DNA of 6,233 nucleotides from Candidatus Bathyarchaeota archaeon. Its GTDB lineage: Archaea; Thermoproteota; Bathyarchaeia; TCS64. The notes under the pieces were generated by a model. The model saw nothing but the letters and a program-made list of their open reading frames with translations, ran no database searches and had not been told where the DNA came from. Positions 1 to 5,626 of the stretch are shown one piece after another (the first letter of the stretch is position 1; each line of letters begins with the position of its first letter). Both the position numbers and the translations under genes were made by a program. The stretch covers positions 1-6,233 of the forward strand of contig JAUYEB010000269.1 in NCBI GenBank assembly GCA_030691555.1, in the 5' to 3' direction.

Positions 1-23
1 CCTCCACCCATCCTCCTAACCCA

Positions 24-31
24 GATATACC
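24..31 (+). promoter_or_regulatory. Putative archaeal TATA box for the GyrI-like gene
   Basis: The AT-rich stretch GATATACC lies 21-28 bases before the ATG at 52, in a C-rich surrounding. Archaeal TATA boxes sit about 26 bases before the transcription start, so this placement would put the mRNA start at or next to the ATG, giving a leaderless message. No Shine-Dalgarno sequence is visible before the ATG, which agrees with this. A second AT-rich patch (34-40) is too close to the start to serve. Assigned from position and composition only. Confidence 0.45.
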
Positions 32-51
32 AGAAATAAACACGGGAACCC

Positions 52-660
52 ATGGAGAAGAGCGACCTCAGGAAGGAGCTGAAGAGGCTCTACTCGCCCA
101 AGGAGAGGCCGGAGCTCGTCGACGTCCCCGAGCTGAGCTACATCACATACACTGGCAGGGGGGAGCCGGGGGGCGCCGCCTACACGGAGTCCCTGAACGC
201 CCTATACTCGTCTGTCTACACCCTGAAGTTCGCCTCGAAGAAGCGGGGCAAGGACTTCACTGTGATGACCCTCGAGGGGCTCTGGTGGTGGGACGACCCA
301 AGCATCGTGAACCTCGCGGACGCCCCGCCGAAGCAGCCGTGGAACTGGACGTCGATGATCGTTGTCCCTGACTTCGTCACGGCCGAGATGCTGGAGGAGG
401 TCAAACCCGATCTGATCAAGAAGAAGGGGAAGGCCGTTGAGAAGGTTAGGCTGGAACGGATCCACGAGGGACTCTGTGCCCAGATCCTCCACGTGGGCCC
501 GTACAGCGACGAGCCGCGGAGCGTGAAGCTCCTACACGGTTTCATGGCCGAGCGCGGTCTCAAGCTTCGTGGGCGCCACCACGAGGTCTACATGAGCGAC
601 CCGCGGAGGACGCCACCCGAAAAGTGGAGGACCATCATCCGCCTACCCGTCGAGGCTTAG
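52..660 (+). CDS. GyrI-like small-molecule-binding domain protein (COG4832-type)
   Basis: A 202-residue cytosolic protein with no signal peptide or membrane segment. It looks like a full-length, stand-alone GyrI-like protein of the archaeal/bacterial COG4832 type, recognised by LEGLWWW (74-80), the WNWTSMIVVPDFVT stretch (97-110), HVGPYSDE (147-154), HHEVYMSDPRR (176-186) and the closing PEKWRTIIRLP (189-199). The SOUL/GyrI fold binds small hydrophobic or cationic ligands in a groove; a glutamate such as E178 in HHEVY is typical of that pocket. Some relatives bind drugs as transcription effectors and some hydrolyse cyclopropane-containing toxins, but there is no DNA-binding domain here, so a regulator role is unlikely. 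The ligand is unknown. The ATG at 52 follows a TATA-like element at leaderless distance and no earlier in-frame start is visible in the window. A 57-base gap with its own promoter-like element separates it from the next gene. Family call is firm; function is not. Confidence 0.9.
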   Translation: MEKSDLRKELKRLYSPKERPELVDVPELSYITYTGRGEPGGAAYTESLNALYSSVYTLKFASKKRGKDFTVMTLEGLWWWDDPSIVNLADAPPKQPWNWTSMIVVPDFVTAEMLEEVKPDLIKKKGKAVEKVRLERIHEGLCAQILHVGPYSDEPRSVKLLHGFMAERGLKLRGRHHEVYMSDPRRTPPEKWRTIIRLPVEA

Positions 661-675
661 CCGGGTGGGCATCCC

Positions 676-683
676 CTAAATAT
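676..683 (+). promoter_or_regulatory. Putative TATA box for the PHP-domain gene
   Basis: CTAAATAT lies in the 57-base gap after the GyrI-like gene, 35-42 bases before the ATG at 718, which predicts a leader of about 10-12 bases. A second AT-rich patch, GCATAT (692-697), would instead give a nearly leaderless message, and the two cannot be told apart by eye. Either way the gene seems to have its own promoter. Confidence 0.4.
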
Positions 684-717
684 CCCCGAGGCGCATATCT
701 CGGGGTACGGGCTGGGC

Positions 718-1560
718 ATGAGCTTGATCGACTACCACATCCACGAGAGGCATTCTAGGGACGCCGCGACGGCGAAGATACCCGAGTACATTGTGGCCGC
801 GGAGGCCCGCGGGGTATCCGAGATCGCCTTCACCACCCACATGATAACCGTCGGCCCAGACGTCGACATCAGCATATGCGAGGAGGAGATATCCGAGTAC
901 ATCGGGGAGATTAGGGCGGCGCAGGAGGGGACCAGGGTACGGCTGCTCGCCGGCCTGGAGGTCGACTACTTCCCCGGCGAGGAGCGCCACCTCGAAACCA
1001 TCCTCGGGGGCAACGACTTCGACTTCATCCTCGGCAGCACCCACTACATCAACGGCGTCGACATAGGCTCCCAGACGCAGGCGGGGGGCTTCTTCGCCAA
1101 CCGCCCGATACGCGAGGCCGCGGATGAATACTACCGGGTCTGGAAGAGGGCGATAGAGACGGGGCTTTTCGACGTGATGGCCCACCCCGACTACTGGAGG
1201 AAGTACCTCCACCACTACGGGAGGACGGCGGCGTGGGGGGACTTCGGCCAGGTCGTATTCGACGCCCTCGACGCGGCCGCGGAGCACGGCGTCGGCATAG
1301 AGGTGAACACCGCGGGAGAACGCTCCGGGACCGGCCACTACTACCCCCTGCAGGAGTTCCTCGTCGCCGCACACGAGGCGGGGGTCAAGGCGGTCACCGT
1401 GGGGAGCGACAGCCACACCGCCGGCACCCTAGGCTACCACTTGGAGGACGCGGCCCGGCAGCTGAAGGCGGCGGGGTTCACCCACATGAGCACCTTCAGG
1501 GGAAGGAGAAACACGCGGGTCGGCATCGACGAGATTCTGAAGAGGGCGCATTCTCATTAG
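718..1560 (+). CDS. PHP-domain phosphoesterase, histidinol-phosphatase (HisK/HisJ) type
   Basis: A 280-residue soluble protein with the metal-binding motifs of the PHP (polymerase and histidinol phosphatase) superfamily in order: DYHIH at 5-9 (D5, H7, H9), TTH at 39-41 (H41), GLEVDY at 79-84 (E81), GSTHY at 106-110 (H109), AHPD at 155-158 (H156) and GSDSH at 229-233 (D231, H233). This set matches the multi-metal centre of HisK-type histidinol-phosphate phosphatases, which make histidinol in histidine biosynthesis, and the length is close to usual for that family. No other his gene is in the window, so the substrate is open: archaeal members of this family often act on other phosphate esters. 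All metal ligands are present, so it is probably active. The ATG at 718 puts the first motif at residue 5, as usual for PHP proteins. The gene ends 164 bases before the next one. No clear Shine-Dalgarno is seen. Confidence 0.9.
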   Translation: MSLIDYHIHERHSRDAATAKIPEYIVAAEARGVSEIAFTTHMITVGPDVDISICEEEISEYIGEIRAAQEGTRVRLLAGLEVDYFPGEERHLETILGGNDFDFILGSTHYINGVDIGSQTQAGGFFANRPIREAADEYYRVWKRAIETGLFDVMAHPDYWRKYLHHYGRTAAWGDFGQVVFDALDAAAEHGVGIEVNTAGERSGTGHYYPLQEFLVAAHEAGVKAVTVGSDSHTAGTLGYHLEDAARQLKAAGFTHMSTFRGRRNTRVGIDEILKRAHSH

Positions 1561-1692
1561 ATTCATGACCTGCGCCATTCCCATGAGTAAGAGGGATGGG
1601 AGAAGGAAGTCGTCTCTCCATTCACTATAGGTAGACGATACGAAGAAAGTAATTGCCTCTTAGTCCGGGAACCGTGCTTGCTAGGATATTCC

Positions 1693-1700
1693 TTTTTTAA
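1693..1700 (+). promoter_or_regulatory. Putative TATA box for the PrsW-family gene; T-run may also end upstream transcription
   Basis: TTTTTTAA lies 25-32 bases before the ATG at 1725, the right distance for a leaderless archaeal mRNA, and no Shine-Dalgarno precedes that ATG. The six-T run on the forward strand could also act as a T-tract terminator for the PHP gene, which ends at 1560. The rest of the 164-base gap is more AT-rich than the genes and shows only a weak 6-base inverted repeat (TCCCAT/ATGGGA near 1579-1603). Confidence 0.5.
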
Positions 1701-1724
1701 CACCATCAATAACCATTCTTTTCT

Positions 1725-2876
1725 ATGGCCCGCAACAGTTGCCCGAGGTGCCAATCACAGATCCCCGAGGGCTCCTACTTCTGCGGCAACTGCGGGGCCC
1801 CGACGAGGCTCGGCCTCAAGAACTTAGAGAAGAGCGAGAAGCTATCACTCACGCTGAGTCAGATCGAGCGCGCCTTCCAGGCGGGGTACCTCCCAAAGGA
1901 GAGGTACGAGCAGCAGAGGGTGGAGTACAGCGCCGAACTCGCGAAGATGCAGGACGGGTTAACGTCGAAACGCCCCGCCCCGATCGACGCGAACGCCCCC
2001 ACACCCCAGCCATCCGAGCCCACGTACAGCGACACAAAGAACGCCGTCATCTACGCCGACCCGCCACAGCTCCACCTACACGACGCCACCGGCTACCTGG
2101 TCGCCGCGCTGGTGATCGTTGGGGTCAGCCTATGGTTCACATGGGGCCTCATCGGCGAGGGCTTCGAGAGCGTCTGGATCGACCAGTGGTACCTACTCGC
2201 CTTCAGCCTCGTGGGCCCCGCCATCTACCTCTTCTGGATGTGGAGATCGGACAAGTTCGAGAGGGAACCAATCTACTTCGTCTTCCTAATCCTCGGCTGG
2301 GGGATGTTCGCCGCCTTCCTCAGCCTGATCGGCAACAGCATCTTCGACGAGATAGGCCTCGGTGCAGCCTGGCTTGGGGCCCCCCTCGTCGAGGAGTCGA
2401 TGAAGGCGATCGGCGTCTACCTCATGGCGAGGAACCCCGAGTTCAACAACTCGATGGACGGAGTGGTGTACGGCTTCGCCTCGGGGATGGGGTTCGCGTG
2501 GGCCGAGAACTTCTTCTACATAGTCCTCGTCTACGAGGGCGACCTAACCTGGGCGCTGCTCAGGGTCTTCATATTCAGCCTCGGCCACGGCATCTACACC
2601 GCCTACACGGGCTGGTGGCTGGGCAGGGCGAAGGTGAAGAAGGGCTACGTGACCATAGGCGACTTGAGGCCGGGGCTCATCATGGCGATGGTCGCCCACG
2701 GCCTCTACAACAGCGACATATTCCAGGTCGACAGCTACACGAGCCTCGCCATCTGGGTCGTCCTCACCCTCGGCACATACAGCGTCATCCTCTACGCCAT
2801 GATGCGCCACTCATGGGGCGAGGAGAAGAAGTGGCACTACGACGATGGATACGCACCGATAGGGTTGACGAAGTGA
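1725..2876 (+). CDS. Zinc-ribbon, SHOCT-like, PrsW-family intramembrane metalloprotease
   Basis: A 383-residue multi-domain membrane protein. Residues 6-23 form a zinc ribbon (CPRC then CGNC, four cysteines, 10 residues between pairs). Residues 35-75 resemble a SHOCT-type short helical oligomerisation domain (IERAFQAGYLPKERYEQQ). A polar, proline-rich linker (about 80-120) follows, then about eight hydrophobic segments between 122 and 360. The membrane part carries the PrsW motifs: EESMK at 223-227 (E223, E224, K227), FAWAEN at 257-262 (E261), GHGIY at 287-291 (H288) and AHGLYN at 324-329 (H325). PrsW proteases use such Glu and His residues to bind metal; Bacillus PrsW makes the first cut in the anti-sigma factor RsiW. 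The zinc ribbon is presumably cytosolic and may sense or recruit a partner. Substrate unknown. All motif residues are present, so it is probably active. It stands alone with its own leaderless-type promoter and faces the HtrA-like gene 181 bases downstream. Confidence 0.88.
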   Translation: MARNSCPRCQSQIPEGSYFCGNCGAPTRLGLKNLEKSEKLSLTLSQIERAFQAGYLPKERYEQQRVEYSAELAKMQDGLTSKRPAPIDANAPTPQPSEPTYSDTKNAVIYADPPQLHLHDATGYLVAALVIVGVSLWFTWGLIGEGFESVWIDQWYLLAFSLVGPAIYLFWMWRSDKFEREPIYFVFLILGWGMFAAFLSLIGNSIFDEIGLGAAWLGAPLVEESMKAIGVYLMARNPEFNNSMDGVVYGFASGMGFAWAENFFYIVLVYEGDLTWALLRVFIFSLGHGIYTAYTGWWLGRAKVKKGYVTIGDLRPGLIMAMVAHGLYNSDIFQVDSYTSLAIWVVLTLGTYSVILYAMMRHSWGEEKKWHYDDGYAPIGLTK

Positions 2877-2882
2877 TGGGTG

Positions 2883-2887
2883 AAAAA
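2883..2887 (-). terminator. Possible T-tract terminator downstream of the HtrA-like gene
   Basis: A run of five A on the forward strand reads as TTTTT on the reverse strand, about 170 bases past the stop of the HtrA-like gene. It is the only T-run on that strand before transcription would enter the PrsW gene antisense. Archaeal transcription often stops at T-tracts, but five T is short. Confidence 0.2.
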
Positions 2888-2927
2888 GTATCAGGGGAGT
2901 ACAACATCTCCCTCCTAACGAACGAAC

Positions 2928-3057
2928 GTGTACATACTTAGGGACACGGTCGGCGTGGGAGGCAGCCCGACGTCGAGGAGGAGGTGGCGAGGGGGCTCGA
3001 CCGGCTCCTGAGCTACGACGAGGGGACGATCGAGGAGCTGCTCAGGAGGCCGAGGTT

Positions 3058-3061
<4 letters not shown>
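2928..3061 (+). pseudogene. Short frameshifted gene remnant, product unknown
   Basis: Two adjoining reading frames both look coding but are out of phase. The first starts at a GTG at 2928 and reads VYILRDTVGVGGSP up to 2969; the second takes over at 2969 with DVEEEVARGLDRLL and ends ...EELLRRPRF with TAG at 3059-3061. Joining them needs a one-base backward shift near 2969 (or one missing base) and gives about 44 residues rich in Glu, Leu and Arg and likely helical. Without the shift the second part could begin only at the GTG at 2984 (25 residues). The TAG overlaps the reverse-strand stop of the HtrA-like gene through a shared CTAG. No known family recognised and no convincing promoter. It may be a decayed gene, a sequencing error in a small real gene, or chance. 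Confidence 0.35.
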
Positions 3062-4296
<1,235 letters not shown>

Positions 4297-4301
4297 AGTG
4301 G

Positions 4302-4309
4302 ATACCCCC
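4302..4309 (-). promoter_or_regulatory. Shine-Dalgarno-like site supporting the GTG start of the HtrA-like gene
   Basis: On the reverse strand GGGGGTAT ends 5 bases before the GTG at 4296, and its G-run is 8 bases from it. It can pair with the ACCTCC end of archaeal 16S rRNA with one G-U pair, which favours the shorter form of the protein. Confidence 0.4.
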
Positions 4310-4330
4310 TTAGCATCAGCTTTCCCGTGG

Positions 4331-4338
4331 GGATAAAC
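4331..4338 (-). promoter_or_regulatory. Putative TATA box for the HtrA-like gene
   Basis: On the reverse strand GTTTATCC is centred about 38 bases before the GTG at 4296, predicting an mRNA start near 4308 and a leader of about 12 bases. It lies inside the 36-residue extension that the alternative ATG at 4404 would add, which argues against that start. A T5 run lies just upstream (4362-4366). Confidence 0.45.
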
Positions 4339-4361
4339 TCTCCCATACCCTATCTCATGTG

Positions 4362-4366
4362 AAAAA
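4362..4366 (-). terminator. Possible T-tract terminator between the pyruvate-kinase-like and HtrA-like genes
   Basis: AAAAA on the forward strand reads TTTTT on the reverse strand, downstream of the 4604-5185 gene and just before the putative TATA box of the HtrA-like gene. It could separate the two transcripts. A five-base run is weak evidence. Confidence 0.2.
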
Positions 4367-4428
4367 CGAGGGCCGAGGCGGTCACACCATGCATTTACAC
4401 CCATTCCTCACCTGTATTTATCGAGGTT

Positions 4429-4602
4429 TTGGGCGACCAGGACGAGGAGGAGGAAGTCCTCCGGGCTCGCATCGAGAAACTGAGGGCCGAGGAGAGGGCC
4501 ATCCAAGCCACCCGGCAGAGCCTAGAGTCCCAGCTGAGGAGACGGGTCTGGCTGAGGATGACGAGGAAGATAAACTCGATCGGGGAGGCCCACGCCGAGT
4601 AG
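4429..4602 (+). CDS. Small charged coiled-coil protein, unknown function, probable TTG start
   Basis: A 57-residue reading frame with no ATG until near its end but strongly protein-like content. From the TTG at 4429 it begins MGDQDEEEEVLRARIEKL and continues with Glu, Arg, Leu and Ala in a helical pattern. L11, L18, I25 and L32 are exactly seven residues apart, as in a leucine-zipper-like coiled coil, and a basic stretch (RRRVWLRMTRK, 37-47) follows. The frame is open from a TGA at 4360, so an unusual upstream start is possible, or this is the tail of a shortened gene. TTG is preferred because the sequence before it (PVFIEV and earlier) looks non-helical and a GAGG (4423-4426) lies just ahead, although too close for an ideal ribosome site. 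The TAG at 4600-4602 is one base from the stop of the reverse-strand gene. It points away from the HtrA-like gene, so the two would be divergent. No family recognised. Confidence 0.55.
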   Translation: MGDQDEEEEVLRARIEKLRAEERAIQATRQSLESQLRRRVWLRMTRKINSIGEAHAE

Positions 4603-4603
4603 G

Positions 4604-5185
4604 CTACTGGGGCCTGTCCCAGACCCTCGGCTTGCAGACTATCTCCCTTATCCGCGTGTCGAAGAACCTGTGCGTGTTGCTTGGGAGTAGGACCACGGCG
4701 GTGTCCGCTCCTCCCCCGTTCCCACCCAGCGCCATGACCTCCCTATCGGTCCTTATCAGCCCGGCGTCGGCGGCCATGCAGGCGCACTCGCAGGCGACCT
4801 TGACGCCTGCGCCGAAGAGGCGGAGGACGTGGGCGATGATCTCGTCCACCTGAATGGCGTTGAACTTTTTGTTCACGGCCCGACCGAGACCCCCGAAGGA
4901 GTGGCATGCTCGTAGGATCTTGCCGCCGTTCTCCTCGATCGCCTTCTTGTACTCGGGCTTCATGCGGTCCTGATTCGGCTCTATGAAGCCGACCATCCCG
5001 GCGACGACTATGAGGTTGTATCCCTTGAATATCTCCGCCGCGAGGGCACCCGTCTCACCCGTGTATGAGGCGACGACGAGGTCCTTGATGCCCAACTCGT
5101 CAGCCCTTCGCTTCGCACTAAGCAGCGCGTCGCGACTGTTGACCTTCCCCGGATCCTTGAAGTAAACGGTCTCAACCTTGGACAT
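4604..5185 (-). CDS. Stand-alone pyruvate kinase C-terminal (alpha/beta) domain-like protein (COG1751-type)
   Basis: A 193-residue soluble protein resembling the archaeal family of free-standing pyruvate-kinase C-terminal-like proteins. Recognisable parts are SYTGETGALAAEIF (40-53), the strand and loop LIVVAGMVGFIEPNQDRM (58-75), HSFGGLGRAVNKKF (95-108), DAGLIRTDREVMALGG (140-155) and the glycine-rich end of that block (GGNGGGADTAVVLLP, 154-168). In pyruvate kinase this domain binds the allosteric effector, but here the catalytic barrel is absent, so it cannot be a pyruvate kinase. A structure of one archaeal relative is, as I recall, bound to FMN; cellular role unknown. Odd detail: the strand before MAADAG reads ACECAC (131-136) with three alternating cysteines. 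Length is normal for the family. The ATG at 5185 lies about 37 bases from a TATA-like ATATAT (5219-5224), so a short leader is likely; GGTTCGTGA just before the ATG is at best a weak ribosome site. Confidence 0.88.
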   Translation of the reverse strand: MSKVETVYFKDPGKVNSRDALLSAKRRADELGIKDLVVASYTGETGALAAEIFKGYNLIVVAGMVGFIEPNQDRMKPEYKKAIEENGGKILRACHSFGGLGRAVNKKFNAIQVDEIIAHVLRLFGAGVKVACECACMAADAGLIRTDREVMALGGNGGGADTAVVLLPSNTHRFFDTRIREIVCKPRVWDRPQ

Positions 5186-5218
5186 TTCACGAACCTAGAA
5201 ACCACTCGGGTGGAGGAG

Positions 5219-5224
5219 ATATAT
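5219..5224 (-). promoter_or_regulatory. Putative TATA box for the pyruvate-kinase-like gene
   Basis: ATATAT, flanked on the reverse strand as CCATATATCTCC, is centred about 37 bases before the ATG at 5185 and predicts an mRNA start near 5196 with a leader of about 11 bases. The element is symmetric. Its forward-strand reading overlaps the ribosome-site-plus-ATG of a possible 29-codon ORF at 5223-5312. Confidence 0.45.
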
Positions 5225-5430
5225 GGTTTGGGAAAGGGGTTTAGGAGATGTTGAGGACGACGCGCGCACCAGTCTCTGCAAATTGCTCATCCACGTCGCT
5301 TGGCAAAGTTGAATCTAATTGGGAGATAATTTTGATTTATGGGCCCTCAGCCAAGCCAGTGAAGAACTCGTATTTCGGATGCGCGCTGGCTTGTCCCTAA
5401 ATAGAGTCCAAGCGCAGATTCCCATCCTGT

Positions 5431-5570
5431 AAAGCACAATCAAAACCCCCCAGCAAACAGAAACAGACCACCCAACGCGAAACACACAAGCACACAAACA
5501 ACAACACGACATCATAGACAAACCATAAACCCAGCACCCACTAACAACCCCACCACCAAACCCCAAAACC
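5431..5570. repeat. Low-complexity A/C-rich (reverse strand G/T-rich) tract
   Basis: By hand count, 125 of these 140 bases on the forward strand are A or C, with only 10 G and 5 T. It is not a simple tandem repeat: CAAACA-, ACACAA- and ACCCC-like words recur irregularly. The reverse strand therefore has many G-runs, densest at 5530-5572. A milder version of the same bias is visible in the 3' end of the transposase gene (about 5640-5700), which suggests the tract belongs to the insertion sequence or evolved with it. No coding frame is convincing. Confidence 0.75.
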
Positions 5571-5586
5571 CCTCTCAGGTATTGAA

Positions 5587-5626
5587 GAACGTAGGCGACA
5601 ACGCCTTATCCGGCCTACCCACGTTC
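5587..5626. repeat. Imperfect inverted repeat at the 3' end of the transposase gene
   Basis: GAACGTAGGC (5587-5596) can pair with GCCTACCCACGTTC (5613-5626), with four unpaired bases in the right arm. A nested perfect hairpin, GGCG-ACAA-CGCC, occupies 5594-5605 and competes with the outer stem for three bases. The right arm includes the transposase stop codon (5615-5617). It may be a transcript 3' structure or part of the insertion sequence end; the other end of the element is outside the window, so a terminal-repeat role cannot be tested here. Confidence 0.45.

Larger units (their letters stand above)
5186..5614. other. 429-base region without a confident gene
   Basis: From left to right it holds the TATA-like element of the reverse-strand gene (5219-5224); a 29-codon forward ORF, 5223-5312, with a strong GGAGGAG four bases before its ATG; an overlapping reverse frame, open 5244-5336, that looks protein-like (SDVDEQFAETGARVVLNI) but has no good start; an AT-rich patch (5313-5340); a perfect 8-base inverted repeat CAAGCCAG/CTGGCTTG (5352-5359 and 5386-5393); an A/C-rich tract (5431-5570); and a hairpin that runs into the transposase stop (5587-5626). 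An 83-codon reverse ORF (5315-5566) exists only because the tract has few stops and is not believable. The junction between host DNA and insertion sequence must lie somewhere here, but I cannot place it. Confidence 0.7.

Noticed and set aside
676..1416. Long reverse-strand ORF opposite the PHP gene
   Set aside because: The forward frame has all PHP metal-binding motifs. The reverse frame is Val/Gly/Arg-rich with no motif, as expected opposite a GC-rich gene.
1579..1603. Inverted repeat TCCCAT/ATGGGA as a terminator of the PHP gene
   Set aside because: Only six base pairs, no T-run follows, and archaeal termination does not generally depend on hairpins.
1739..2941. Long forward ORF in a second frame over the PrsW gene
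   Set aside because: Arg/Pro/His-rich translation without membrane segments, whereas the other frame has complete zinc-ribbon and PrsW motifs.
4359..4853. 164-codon forward ORF starting with ATG
   Set aside because: It spans the upstream part of one reverse gene and the end of another, has an Arg/Gly/Pro-rich translation, and conflicts in frame with the more protein-like 4429-4602 ORF.
5341..5430. Possible tRNA or C/D-box RNA in the spacer
   Set aside because: No T-loop consensus, no cloverleaf pairing, and no box C (TGATGA) with box D (CTGA) at suitable spacing on either strand.
5315..5566. 83-codon reverse-strand ORF rich in Val, Cys, Gly and Trp
   Set aside because: Its composition follows directly from the G/T-rich strand, which has few stop codons. 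It has no promoter, no recognisable motif and no normal codon use. A faint likeness to the transposase C-terminus (SVSVCWGVLIVL against NVSVYVFAECALL) is explained by shared base bias.
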